From Calditrichota bacterium (GTDB lineage Bacteria; Zhuqueibacterota; JdFR-76; BMS3Abin05), in the NCBI GenBank assembly GCA_013151735.1, contig JAADHR010000165.1:1-40291 (forward strand): a stretch of 40,291 nucleotides of DNA, read 5' to 3'. A program made the position numbers and the translations under genes. A model generated the notes under the pieces. The model was not told the origin of the DNA. It made no database searches and was given only the letters and a program-made list of their open reading frames with translations. Below, in pieces: positions 18,503 to 28,107 of this stretch (position 1 is its first letter; the number at the start of each line of letters is the position of its first letter).

Positions 18503-21500
18503 ATGAAAGCCTTGAAGAAACGTGTGGAAGGATTATTGGTCGTATTACTAATCCTTTTTGGCAGTGTGAGTGTTTATGCCGGCACGACCGGCAAAATCCG
18601 AGGGGTGGTGAGGGATGCCAGCACTGGCGATCCCCTTCCCGGGGCAAATGTGATTATTACAAAGGTCTGGTCCGGTAATATTGCGCACCGGTCAGACTAC
18701 AATCTGGGAGCGGCAACCTCAACAAATGGGGATTTTATTATTTTGCATGTTCCTCCGGGCATCTATTCGGTTAAGGCCATGATGATAGGTTTTGAGCCGA
18801 TGATTCGGGAGAAAGTCGTGGTCAATGTAGACCGAACCACCCGAATCAACTTCCGGCTAAAACCGACCGTTTTGCAGATTGGAAAATCACTGGTGGTGGA
18901 AGCAAAACGCGATCCCATTCAATTGGACGTCTCCGGGACAGAAAACTACGTCACACCCAAGGATTACAAAGACACGCCCTTTGCCAATCGTGTGGATGAT
19001 GTGATCGGGCTGCAGGCCGGCGTGGAAGGAAATATTGTTCAGAGCGAGATTTCCATCCGCGGCGGTGAAACCATGGAGGTGGGCTACATGGTGGATGGGA
19101 TGTCCATGGTGGATCAGAAATTCAACCGCCCTGTGATTGCCATCAACCCGGAGGTGGTGCAGGAAATTAAGATTATGCGAAACGGGTTCAACGCCGAATA
19201 CGGAGAGGCTCGTTCGGGGATTATCAATATTGTAACGAAAACGCCCGGCGATCGAACCACCTTTTCAATCGATTACCAGTATGACCCGCCGCATCGGCCC
19301 AATTACGGACGCAGTTGGTACTCCCGCCAGAGCCGATGGGAATGGCGCCTGATGGACGGCCCCCACGCCTTTGAAGGCGACAGCCTTTTTCTGCGCGAAG
19401 GGCGAACCGGCATCTGGAAATATTGGGAAGGCTGGAATAAATATTCCCAGGACCTGATGAATGATAACAATCCGGATAATGATTTAACCCCGAAAGAAGC
19501 ATACGAACTGTGGAAATGGCGGCACCGGCCCATTAAATACGGAAACCTGGCCGGACACAATGTCAATATGTCGCTGTCCGGGAAAGTTCCTGTTCTGCCG
19601 ATTCGAACCAATTATCTGGCAGGTTTTCGGTACGAATTCCATCCGCTCAATCTCGCACAGGCCGTAACGCACTACGGTGATCTGGTCGGATCACTCAAAT
19701 TGGTTACAACGCTCTCTCCCAATATGAAATTGACCACCGATGGCATCCTTTCACGTACGCGCTCGGTTACCGATCGGGAACCCACCAGTAAATGGCGGGA
19801 CGAAAGTCTCATTTCGTACAGCGGCGGCAGCGTGAATTTGTATTATCCCTTTGCAAAACCGATTATTACGCGGTATGCCGGAATTGGCGGGCTCAAACTC
19901 ACCCACACGGTAAGCTCGCGGTTGTTTTATGAATTAAGTGCCAATTTTTTCCGGATCAAATGGCACATGCAGCGTCCCGATTCTGCACGGGCGAAAGATG
20001 GCCGCTATTTCCATGGCCGATTGTACTACGATCCCCATTCCGGCTGGATTCCCAAGGAAAGAGGCGTCGACGACAATGTTTCGCATTACCGAATGTACGG
20101 AGGGGCGTACACCTGGGATGATTCCTACAACAATCGCCTCCAGATTAAAGGGAATATGACGGATCAGATCAACGACTGGAATGAAATTAAGACGGGCTTC
20201 GAATTAAACTACAATGTAATTGATGAGAATCGGCTGCACTGGCACAACGAGGATTCAACTCAGGTTTTTGAGAGAAAAAATCACGTAACCCCTTATGAAT
20301 TGTCTGCGTACGTGCAGGACAAAATCGAATTCAAAGGCATGGTGGCCAATGTGGGCGTGCGGTTCAATTATTACGATATGAACAGCGACCGCCCCAATAT
20401 CGACCTGGTGCTTCTCTACGATACCGACCGCGATATCTACAATGCCATGAAACAATTTAACAAGGGCTATCGCGGTGTGCGGGGCGCGTATCCCTCGTTC
20501 CGGCCTACCCCGAAAATTTATATCAGTCCGCGGATCGGTATTTCCCATCCGCTTACCGAAAACAGCAAAATCTATTTCAATTATGGGCATTTTGCTCAAA
20601 TGCCGCCTACTTCCGGTGCGGTTACCACCGTTCTGGATGGCCAGCGCCCCCGGGTGCAGTTTATGGGCAACGGAAAAATGGGATTTGAAAAAATCATCGC
20701 TTACGAGGTGGGATATGATCAAAATGTGAGAAACCTGTTTCAGATCCACTTTAGCGCCTTTTACAAGGATTACAGCGATATGGCCTGGGGAATGGTTTAC
20801 GCCCATTCGGATCAGAGCTTGATTTGCGAGTGGGCCGATCAAATCGGCTATCAGGAAATTCGGGGTCTGGAAATCGAATTACGAAAAGTAAGCGGCCGAT
20901 ACCTGACCGGGTGGTTTAATTATACGATTACGGAAAAAAGCAAAGCCGATTTGTCGGTGCCCGGATTGAGTGACATCCCCATTGTAACAGACGATCCCAC
21001 CGTTGGAATTCACGGGGTTTTGAGAGGGGTGCCCCGGCCCGATTTGTCCGAATCCGTTCCCCATGGAAAAGGCGTGGTCACCTTCTCTGTGCCGGATAAC
21101 TGGGGTCCGCGATTCAAGGGGATCCGGTTATTCGGTAATCTGGCAATCAGTGCGGAAATGTTTTACCAGGGTGGAAATTATGTTCAGCACCCCAGAAAAT
21201 CCTTCCGCGATGCCCATCCGAATATTCGGTTTAAAGAAATTTCCCGCTACTGGGCAAATTTCCGGTTCTCAAAATACATGAGAATTGGAAATGCAGGAAT
21301 TGAAGTGTACATGGATGCCAGCAATCTTCTCCACACCAAGTACCGCTATCCCCCGGGAGGCCAGGCCGGTGAAGATTATTTCGATGATCTTTTCAAAACC
21401 GGACGTCTGGATAAGGTGGGAACGGACAAGGTCTCCGATCCCCTGATTCTTCGGACGGAATCCGATAACGTGTATTGGGCCAAATTGAAAACGTTCATCT

Positions 21501-21523
21501 TTGGTATTCGATTTCATTATTAA
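18503..21523 (+). CDS. TonB-dependent receptor with carboxypeptidase-regulatory-like domain (module B)
   Basis: A 1006-aa outer-membrane receptor, a distant paralogue of the receptor at 11880. Signal peptide about 1-26; carboxypeptidase-regulatory-like domain about 28-125 (GKIRGVVRDASTGDPLPGANV); plug about 130-250 (GYMVDGMSM; EYGEARSGIINIVTKTPG); barrel ending KTFIFGIRFHY. The regulatory-like domain carries an insertion of about a dozen residues relative to module A (around VWSGNIAHRSDYNLG). The start follows GGAGAGGAG immediately. It is followed after 37 nt by its secreted partner. Divergence from module A suggests different or complementary substrates. Confidence 0.9.
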   Translation: MKALKKRVEGLLVVLLILFGSVSVYAGTTGKIRGVVRDASTGDPLPGANVIITKVWSGNIAHRSDYNLGAATSTNGDFIILHVPPGIYSVKAMMIGFEPMIREKVVVNVDRTTRINFRLKPTVLQIGKSLVVEAKRDPIQLDVSGTENYVTPKDYKDTPFANRVDDVIGLQAGVEGNIVQSEISIRGGETMEVGYMVDGMSMVDQKFNRPVIAINPEVVQEIKIMRNGFNAEYGEARSGIINIVTKTPGDRTTFSIDYQYDPPHRPNYGRSWYSRQSRWEWRLMDGPHAFEGDSLFLREGRTGIWKYWEGWNKYSQDLMNDNNPDNDLTPKEAYELWKWRHRPIKYGNLAGHNVNMSLSGKVPVLPIRTNYLAGFRYEFHPLNLAQAVTHYGDLVGSLKLVTTLSPNMKLTTDGILSRTRSVTDREPTSKWRDESLISYSGGSVNLYYPFAKPIITRYAGIGGLKLTHTVSSRLFYELSANFFRIKWHMQRPDSARAKDGRYFHGRLYYDPHSGWIPKERGVDDNVSHYRMYGGAYTWDDSYNNRLQIKGNMTDQINDWNEIKTGFELNYNVIDENRLHWHNEDSTQVFERKNHVTPYELSAYVQDKIEFKGMVANVGVRFNYYDMNSDRPNIDLVLLYDTDRDIYNAMKQFNKGYRGVRGAYPSFRPTPKIYISPRIGISHPLTENSKIYFNYGHFAQMPPTSGAVTTVLDGQRPRVQFMGNGKMGFEKIIAYEVGYDQNVRNLFQIHFSAFYKDYSDMAWGMVYAHSDQSLICEWADQIGYQEIRGLEIELRKVSGRYLTGWFNYTITEKSKADLSVPGLSDIPIVTDDPTVGIHGVLRGVPRPDLSESVPHGKGVVTFSVPDNWGPRFKGIRLFGNLAISAEMFYQGGNYVQHPRKSFRDAHPNIRFKEISRYWANFRFSKYMRIGNAGIEVYMDASNLLHTKYRYPPGGQAGEDYFDDLFKTGRLDKVGTDKVSDPLILRTESDNVYWAKLKTFIFGIRFHY

Positions 21524-21560
21524 TGATTGAACCATTTGCAAATAAAGCTGGAGGTGTCTT

Positions 21561-23630
21561 GTGAAAATGTTGACGTGTAGAAAAATTGCCCTTACAATTT
21601 TTCTGCTGCTTGGATCGGTAGGAATAATCCAGGCACAATCGAAATTACAAAGCCATGAAATTGGCCGGCTCTGGGATACCCGGTTTGCCACGGGAACGAT
21701 CCCCGAATATGCTCCCGTGGCCGATCAAATGACCTATCCCGGAGGCGATTATTTCTTCCAGACGCGAAAAAATCTGCGCTTTCGCGGACACTGGATTGGT
21801 GTTAAAAACTGGACGGACAAATACAATAAATTTCACACCTATTACGTGTCGGAGGGCGGTCCCCTGAATTATGAAGCTCCCGATTACACGTTCGCCATTT
21901 ATAATCGAAAATACGTGCGGCAGCGCCTGCCCAATGTGATCGTGAACGGCCAGTTGGAAACCCGGCTTCTGGATTCCCGCCGCGGAAGTTCCTACAAACC
22001 GACCCTTGAAGCAGACGAAATGATCGTTACAAAATGGGCAACCGATGTGGGAATCACGGTCACACGCAGAAGTTACGCGTACGGAAATCCCAAATACGAC
22101 AGCTTCATCATTATGGATTACGAATTCAAAAATACAGGCAATGCCGACAACAATTACCGTACGGTGGAATTGCCCAATCAAGATCTGCACGATGTGTATT
22201 TTGGGTTTCAATATGATTTTATCCCCAGCGGCGACTGGGGCCATGAAAAAAACGGCGGGGAACATGACGACTGGGTACATTATTACGGGGCTCAACCCGG
22301 CGACACCCTTCGCGGGTTGTGGTACTGCTACGATGGGGATTCCCAGCGTCACGAAGGCGATGACATCGGCGATCCGTCGGATGTAAGCGGCGAATTTTTA
22401 TCGCCTCAGTATGTGGGTTTTGGTGTTCTCCACGCCGATGCCAGTGTAGACAATCCCGCAGATGATCCCAATCAACCGGCCACGATCGATTGGCTGCCCA
22501 GCGGACAGTGGCTGTCCCATAAAGAAAAGGGATCCACGGATCAGGAAATGTACCTCTACTTAAGCTCTCAAAAAAAGCGAACGGGAACGGATGATCTTCC
22601 GGATATCACCAATCCCTGGGATCCCCGGGTTCAGGATCCCATGGTGACATTGTCATTTGGGCCGTACGAAATTCCCTTCGGAAAAAGTGTGCATATTGTG
22701 GTTTACAACGCCGTCGGGATGATTTCCAGATTAAAAGCCATCGATTACGGGAAGAAATGGAAAAACGGTGAACTTACCTGGAACGGCTTAACCGGAGATG
22801 CGGCCAAAGATGCCATCATCGCCACCGGAAAAGATACCCTGTTTATGTTTGCTTCCAAAGCCCAGCATACCTGGGAAAATGGCTTGGCCTCGGTCCCGGA
22901 CGGGCCGGAATCCCCGAATTTAATGATCGATTCCGGACCCGGCAAAAATACCCTGACCTGGTACTACGGCAACACGCCTGCCGATTCGGCCAAACCCGCC
23001 CCCGATCCGGATACGGGGGAACAGGATCTGGCCGGTTTTCGCGTGTATCGAACGGAAGGCCAGTATACGGCCGTATACTCCAAAATCTGGGAATGCGGGG
23101 AAGGGACAGGAGTTCCGCTGCAGTGGAACTATGTGGATCGAAATGTACAACGCGGCCGAAATTACTACTATTTTGTGGTGGCCTTTGACCATGACGGATG
23201 GGAATCCAGTCATTTTTACAACAGGAATTACCAGTACGCAGGTGTACCTTCTCTGGCAGCACGCACCGACATGGACTCTATTTACGTCGTTCCCAACCCC
23301 TACCATGTTCAGGGTCTTGCATTTGGCGGAACGCTTGAGGAAGATTACACGGAGATTCCGAGAAAGGAAGATCAGATTTCCTTTGTGGGACTCCCCGCTA
23401 AAGCCATCATTCGGATCTTTACCGTAAAGGGCGACCTTGTGGCCACGATTCATCATCCGAATCCGGATGACCCGCGCTCGATCCCCGAATCGGCGGACGA
23501 GGCGTGGTTCCAGATCAGCGACAGCTGGCAAACGATTAAAAGCGGGGTCTATTTTTACCAGGTGGAAGGCTGGGATATCAATAATAAGCCACTTGGTACG
23601 GCGACTGGAAAATTTGTGATTATTCGGTGA
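21561..23630 (+). CDS. Large secreted partner protein of TonB receptor, unknown family (module B)
   Basis: A 689-aa exported protein of the same unnamed type as the one at 14911. Signal peptide about 1-22 (ending IIQAQ). The main domain (about 25-440) includes LSFGPYEIPFGKSVHIVV (about 369-386). A fibronectin-III-like part (about 455-570) contains AGFRVYRTEGQY, and the C-terminal region begins VVPNPYHV (about 576) and ends GKFVIIR. GTG start with GGAGGTG 21550-21556 just upstream. It lies 37 nt after the receptor and 10 nt before a PorV-like gene, so the three are co-transcribed. It is about 80 aa shorter than its counterpart, mostly in the N-terminal domain. Confidence 0.75.
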   Translation: MKMLTCRKIALTIFLLLGSVGIIQAQSKLQSHEIGRLWDTRFATGTIPEYAPVADQMTYPGGDYFFQTRKNLRFRGHWIGVKNWTDKYNKFHTYYVSEGGPLNYEAPDYTFAIYNRKYVRQRLPNVIVNGQLETRLLDSRRGSSYKPTLEADEMIVTKWATDVGITVTRRSYAYGNPKYDSFIIMDYEFKNTGNADNNYRTVELPNQDLHDVYFGFQYDFIPSGDWGHEKNGGEHDDWVHYYGAQPGDTLRGLWYCYDGDSQRHEGDDIGDPSDVSGEFLSPQYVGFGVLHADASVDNPADDPNQPATIDWLPSGQWLSHKEKGSTDQEMYLYLSSQKKRTGTDDLPDITNPWDPRVQDPMVTLSFGPYEIPFGKSVHIVVYNAVGMISRLKAIDYGKKWKNGELTWNGLTGDAAKDAIIATGKDTLFMFASKAQHTWENGLASVPDGPESPNLMIDSGPGKNTLTWYYGNTPADSAKPAPDPDTGEQDLAGFRVYRTEGQYTAVYSKIWECGEGTGVPLQWNYVDRNVQRGRNYYYFVVAFDHDGWESSHFYNRNYQYAGVPSLAARTDMDSIYVVPNPYHVQGLAFGGTLEEDYTEIPRKEDQISFVGLPAKAIIRIFTVKGDLVATIHHPNPDDPRSIPESADEAWFQISDSWQTIKSGVYFYQVEGWDINNKPLGTATGKFVIIR

Positions 23631-23640
23631 GGGAGGAAAA

Positions 23641-24684
23641 ATGAAGCGGAATTATTGGATGATATTTCTCATTGCAAGCCTGATGGTCCTTGCAGTGATT
23701 CCTGAGGCTCATGCCTTCAAGAAAAAAGTGGGGCAGAGCGGAATGGATTATCTGGGAATCGGCACCAGTGCCCGGCTGGCGGCGATGGGCGATGCCTCGG
23801 TTGCCAGTGTGACCGGTATTCAAGGGGTGTTTTACAATCCTGCTGTTCTGGTAGATATCAATAGGGCGGCGGTCGCCGTTAACCAGGTTAGCTGGATTGT
23901 GGATACGCATTTGTACACCGTGGCTGCGGCTGTTTCATTCAGCGATTACGGAACAATTGCTTTCGATTGGATCAATATGGATTACGGTAACATCCCCGGA
24001 ACAAGGCGCGTGGATAAATCCGTCAATCCGAATGGATATGTGCTCACCGGCGACGTGGGGGTCCAGGATTATTCCTTTGGAATCAGTTATGCCAAACGGG
24101 TAAACGATCGCTTTTCTTTTGGTTTGAAATTTAAGTATCTCTATGAGGATCTTGGAGAGGCTGCGATTGTAGTTGACGAGAGAACCGATCCTTCTACGGG
24201 CGAAGTTACCAAAATCCGGGAGAGCCGAAACTGGGATCTCCGGCACTGGGGAATGGATTTCGGTACGATTTACGATACCGGTTTCAAGGGATTAAAATTC
24301 GCCATGTCCATGAGAAATTTCTCAACGGATATGAAATACTGGTATGAAGCCTTTCAACTGCCGATGGAGCTGCGAATGGGCCTGTCGATGAATATGCTCG
24401 AATGGTTTATGCCCGATAACCGAACCATGCAGCTCAATATGGCCATTGATGCCATGCATCCCAATGACTACACCGAGCGTGTTCATGTGGGCGCAGAATG
24501 GCTTTACATGAAGAAATTTGCTCTTCGGGCCGGCTACCAATTCAATCACGATGTGGAATCGTTCTCGTGGGGGCTCGGTTTGAGATTTTCGTATTTCGGG
24601 GTTGCATCGGTTTTGAATTTCGGCTACACCATTACGAACTATTTCAAGGACGTCAGTCGATTTTCCCTGCGCTTTGAATTTTAA
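23641..24684 (+). CDS. PorV/PorQ family outer-membrane protein (module B)
   Basis: A 347-aa barrel protein, paralogue of the one at 17354. Signal peptide about 1-25 (ending AHAFKK). The family hallmark is visible as GTSARLAAMGDASVASV (about 41-57) and GVFYNPAVLVDI (about 62-73), and the C-terminus FSLRFEF ends in an aromatic residue. GGGAGG upstream of the ATG and a 10-nt gap place it in one operon with the preceding partner gene. Pairing of each receptor and partner with its own PorV-like protein is the notable feature; a shuttle for surface delivery of the partner or of the secreted proteins is a plausible role (inference). Confidence 0.82.
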   Translation: MKRNYWMIFLIASLMVLAVIPEAHAFKKKVGQSGMDYLGIGTSARLAAMGDASVASVTGIQGVFYNPAVLVDINRAAVAVNQVSWIVDTHLYTVAAAVSFSDYGTIAFDWINMDYGNIPGTRRVDKSVNPNGYVLTGDVGVQDYSFGISYAKRVNDRFSFGLKFKYLYEDLGEAAIVVDERTDPSTGEVTKIRESRNWDLRHWGMDFGTIYDTGFKGLKFAMSMRNFSTDMKYWYEAFQLPMELRMGLSMNMLEWFMPDNRTMQLNMAIDAMHPNDYTERVHVGAEWLYMKKFALRAGYQFNHDVESFSWGLGLRFSYFGVASVLNFGYTITNYFKDVSRFSLRFEF

Positions 24685-24752
24685 CATGATGAAATAGCTA
24701 AGGGTTAGTTATTTTCAGACCTAAGAAGAAAAACCAAAAAGGAGGAACAACC

Positions 24753-25874
24753 ATGAAGAAAGTGTCAATTGTTTTGGGTGTGGTGATGATACTGGTGTTT
24801 GCGGGCAGCCTGATGGCCCAGGGGTTACCCGTGCTCTGGGAGGATCATTTCGATGATTATGCCACCGATCCCGCTGCCTTGCAAAATGTGGGGTGGTTGT
24901 ACTACGGGCCCTCAGACAATGTTACGGGGCAAATTGTGAAAGAAACAACAGATGGAGAGCTCTACATTAAATCCGGAAGCTATGCCGGAATGGCCGGTGT
25001 GGGGTTGGTTCAAACCAATGGTGTTCCTGAAATAGATACGACTGATGACGCCAAAACGCACAAACTCCTGGTTGCAAATGATTACAGCAATCCAAATCAG
25101 ATTATTTCGTTCAAGGTGGCTTTTCTGAATATTACCAGCTCCTTTTTTCTGGTAGGCACCCGCATGGTTCAAACGGATTCGTCGGAAACCATCCCCGATG
25201 CCGACCCCACTCAATCCCCCGCGTATGCCCTGTTTGTCAGTCCCCTGCAAGGTATTTACCGGGTGGGAAAATACGAGGGGGAATTGCAGGCCCTCCAGCC
25301 GGATCATTGGACCTACTTTGGTGAGGGAACCTACTCCTTTTCGCTGAATGTGTATTATTATTTCAAATTCTATCTGAATGGCGGCGATCTGAAAGTAAAG
25401 GTCTGGGAAGGATATCCGGAAGACGAACCGTCTGATTGGGCGATTGAGGTTACCGATCCCGATCCGAGAGTCACCGGCAAATACACCATGTTTGGCCTGT
25501 TGGGAACGCCTCCCGGCGGCGACGAAATTGTTCTGGACGACATTGTGGTCACGGCTGCAACGGCAACTGCCGTCAATGAAAAATCCCAAACCCCCACAAC
25601 GTTTGCACTGAATCAGAACTATCCCAATCCCTTTAATCCGGTAACCTCCATTTCGTTTTCGGTGAATACCAATCAACCGACCACGCTAAAAATCTACAAC
25701 GAGGCCGGACAATTGGTGAAAACCCTGGTTAATGGAAAGGTGGCCATGGGCAGTCACGTGGTCAAATGGAATGGAACCAATAATCTGGGTGAAAAGGTTC
25801 ACAGCGGCGTTTATTTTTATGAATTGGTAAATGGGGCTCACAAAAGTGTGAAAAAATTGGTACTAATGAAATAA
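24753..25874 (+). CDS. Secreted protein with ConA/LamG-like domain and type IX sorting domain (module B)
   Basis: A 373-aa exported protein, structurally the mirror of the one at 10760. Signal peptide about 1-22 (ending LMAQG). A beta-rich domain (about 25-270) starts LWEDHFDDY and closes EIVLDDIVVTA, the pattern of concanavalin-like lectin domains. The C-terminus (about 285-373) has NQNYPNPFNPVTSISF and ends KKLVLMK, the FlgD-like Ig type IX sorting domain. AAGGAGG precedes the ATG. It is the last gene before a strong terminator. Likely a surface-exposed glycan-binding protein; no catalytic motif is visible. Confidence 0.8.
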   Translation: MKKVSIVLGVVMILVFAGSLMAQGLPVLWEDHFDDYATDPAALQNVGWLYYGPSDNVTGQIVKETTDGELYIKSGSYAGMAGVGLVQTNGVPEIDTTDDAKTHKLLVANDYSNPNQIISFKVAFLNITSSFFLVGTRMVQTDSSETIPDADPTQSPAYALFVSPLQGIYRVGKYEGELQALQPDHWTYFGEGTYSFSLNVYYYFKFYLNGGDLKVKVWEGYPEDEPSDWAIEVTDPDPRVTGKYTMFGLLGTPPGGDEIVLDDIVVTAATATAVNEKSQTPTTFALNQNYPNPFNPVTSISFSVNTNQPTTLKIYNEAGQLVKTLVNGKVAMGSHVVKWNGTNNLGEKVHSGVYFYELVNGAHKSVKKLVLMK

Positions 25875-25884
25875 GAAATCATAT

Positions 25885-25913
25885 AAGGCCTCCCCTAAAA
25901 AGGGAGGCCTTTT
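25885..25913 (+). terminator. Strong rho-independent terminator
   Basis: AAGGCCTCCC (25885-25894) pairs with GGGAGGCCTT (25902-25911) around the 7-nt loop CTAAAAA, followed by TT. A perfect 10-bp GC-rich stem running into a short T run. It closes the LacI/receptor locus 10 nt after the last stop codon. Confidence 0.88.
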
Positions 25914-26026
25914 GATTCTGTCAAATGACCCAAAGCAGGTTTGTTAACGTCCGTGCGACGATTTTAGACCCTTATCACGGATTCGATGGTGTGAATCGTT
26001 AAACCAAATGAGGACCCGGAGTTCTT

Positions 26027-27805
26027 ATGAAACATCTTTTTCATTCTTTTATCGGCCTTCTTCTGATTTTTATCTTTTCTGTGCAAACGAGTGCAAAGCC
26101 AAAGTATGCCATGGCAGTCTATCACTTTAATCTCCAATATGTAGCCGGTGATCAGAGGATTGAACGCCGGATTGTTCGGGAATCCATTAAGCCGCTTCTA
26201 AATTTCTACGACCGGCACCCCAACTACAAAGGCGATTTTGAAATTCAGGCCTGGGCGCTGGAGGTGATTCAGGAGGAATTCCCTGAGGTCCTGGAACATC
26301 TCAGGCGTCTTATTAAGAAGGGACAACTGGAATTGGTGGTAGCCCATTATTCCGATCAATTCTTTATTGGTTACCCGGCCATCGATATGCAGCGTTCCGT
26401 GGAAATGAGTGACGCGGTCCTGAAAAGATTGAATCTGAAGCGGTCGCGCGTGTTCATCGCCCAGGAAATCCAATATTCCCCCGCTATTGCCTCTGCTTTA
26501 CACGGGAAATACGATGTGGTAGTAACCAGTTCCAATCCTTACGGGTACTACCGCTCCGGCGAAATGCCTCTGGAGGAATTTAATTATGCCGGAAAAAAGA
26601 TGCTGATTCTGTTGGGAGGCGGAAAAAAGAATCTGAAATGCTGCAAATGGGATTGGGCCTTTTTTGATGACGGGGAGGTGTTCAGTACCCGCGACTATGC
26701 CAGCGATTTTTACCGCGTTCCTTCATGGGAGAAAAAACACATCGACAAATTTAAGCGGATGGAGAAAGAAGGCTACACATTTGTAACCGTGAGTGAATTC
26801 GTAAAGATTTTGAAAGAGAAAAACTATAAAATTCCGAAAATGGCCTACATCCCGGAGGGAACCTGGAATATGGGGGCCGGCGGGCCTTACAATTGGTTGG
26901 GCAAACAGGGCAGCGGCAATGAAAAAGACGGATTAACGCGGGCGCGTAATTTTATTGCCCGCGGTTGGGTATTGGTAGCGGAAACACTCAGCAAATGGGC
27001 CGAAAAGTTGGGCGCCAACAATGCCCTCATTCGTTCGGTGCTTCGATTGTCCTGGAAACACCTGCTCCTGGGAGAGGTTTCCGATTCCTCGGGTTGGTCA
27101 CCGCTGCCCATCGAGGTACGCTACACGGATGAGCAATGTGCCATTGCTGAGCAGGGCGCCGGTGTGCTGATCAAGGAAGTACTCCATGCCGCCAAAATGA
27201 ATGATCAAACGGTTTGGGTTGATCTGAAAACGGGAACCGTGGCACCGGAGAAAGCCGTTCCTCCGGCCGTGCCCGTTTCGGTCGATTATTCTCCGGTTCC
27301 CGTAGAGGTACGTGCCGAAAGCTACACAATTGCCGTCCAAAAATTCGGCGATAATCTCTACAAGCTGGAAATCAATGCCCGACGTCCTGTGGACGGAATG
27401 GTGAAAATCGCTTTTCCTCTGACCGGAAAACTCCACTATTATTCGGCTCCCATGGGGGAAGACTCACTGGTGGCGGTTCCGCCGGATTTAAATCACAACC
27501 CCATTCTCTCCCTTTCCAACGGCCTGTTTACCCTCGGCAATGGATGGAATCTTATCAAGGATAATTATGTGGAGCATTTGGCCGGTATGTGGGATTACAA
27601 AACCCATCGCCTGGTTTTTCGGGAAGGGGTTCGAAAGGATTTGCCCGGAACGAAAATGGCGTTTTATCTTTACAAAGCCCCTCCCCAAAAGGCGCTGCAG
27701 ATGGCCAACGGCCTGAATGTGTGGCCGATTTACCGGGTGAAAATTGAGAATGGAACGGTGCTTCTCAACCGGGTTATGCCCGAAGAGCGGTTGAATCAAG
27801 ACTAA
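26027..27805 (+). CDS. Secreted GH57/GH38-superfamily-like protein (putative glycoside hydrolase)
   Basis: A 592-aa exported protein. Signal peptide about 1-24. The N-terminal domain resembles the (beta/alpha)7 fold shared by GH57, GH38 and polysaccharide deacetylases: AVYHFNLQY (H33) near the first strand, LELVVAHYSDQF (about 102-113), and VFIAQEIQYSPA with a possible nucleophile at E147. A later helical region has LSWKHLLLGEVSDSSGW, followed by a C-terminal beta-rich part (about 410-592). I infer the superfamily from this pattern, not from a clear match to one family; substrate and even activity are uncertain. It follows the terminator, so it has its own transcription. The neighbourhood suggests action on imported oligosaccharides in the periplasm. 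Confidence 0.65.
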   Translation: MKHLFHSFIGLLLIFIFSVQTSAKPKYAMAVYHFNLQYVAGDQRIERRIVRESIKPLLNFYDRHPNYKGDFEIQAWALEVIQEEFPEVLEHLRRLIKKGQLELVVAHYSDQFFIGYPAIDMQRSVEMSDAVLKRLNLKRSRVFIAQEIQYSPAIASALHGKYDVVVTSSNPYGYYRSGEMPLEEFNYAGKKMLILLGGGKKNLKCCKWDWAFFDDGEVFSTRDYASDFYRVPSWEKKHIDKFKRMEKEGYTFVTVSEFVKILKEKNYKIPKMAYIPEGTWNMGAGGPYNWLGKQGSGNEKDGLTRARNFIARGWVLVAETLSKWAEKLGANNALIRSVLRLSWKHLLLGEVSDSSGWSPLPIEVRYTDEQCAIAEQGAGVLIKEVLHAAKMNDQTVWVDLKTGTVAPEKAVPPAVPVSVDYSPVPVEVRAESYTIAVQKFGDNLYKLEINARRPVDGMVKIAFPLTGKLHYYSAPMGEDSLVAVPPDLNHNPILSLSNGLFTLGNGWNLIKDNYVEHLAGMWDYKTHRLVFREGVRKDLPGTKMAFYLYKAPPQKALQMANGLNVWPIYRVKIENGTVLLNRVMPEERLNQD

Positions 27806-28107
27806 TCATGAGCGCCAAAATAAATTGTTCGAAAAATCGGGTTTCGTTTTTAACTTAAAAAATTCATTCGCCACCAGGCGCACAATGGCGTAATAAACAA
27901 AAAGATAAATAAGTATTCATTTGAAAAGGAAAACGATTCAAAATAAACGGAGTTTTAAAATCCCCAATTATTTTAATGATAATAATCTTCGTGATTTAGG
28001 ATCTTCGTGGCAAAAATTTATGAATGATGCAGGTTAACACATTCTTTAACTGAAAAGCTAACCTTGCAGCCGCATCCAATGAATGAATAAAGCAGGGAAG
28101 AACACAG
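27806..28107 (+). other. AT-rich intergenic region
   Basis: 302 nt without a supportable gene. It holds GAAAACGATT (27929-27938), identical to ten bases of the reverse complement of the operator at 1690, and a TTTGAA/TTCAAA inverted repeat spanning it. No convincing promoter or terminator was found. A GGGAAG just before 28108 may serve the following gene. Confidence 0.4.
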
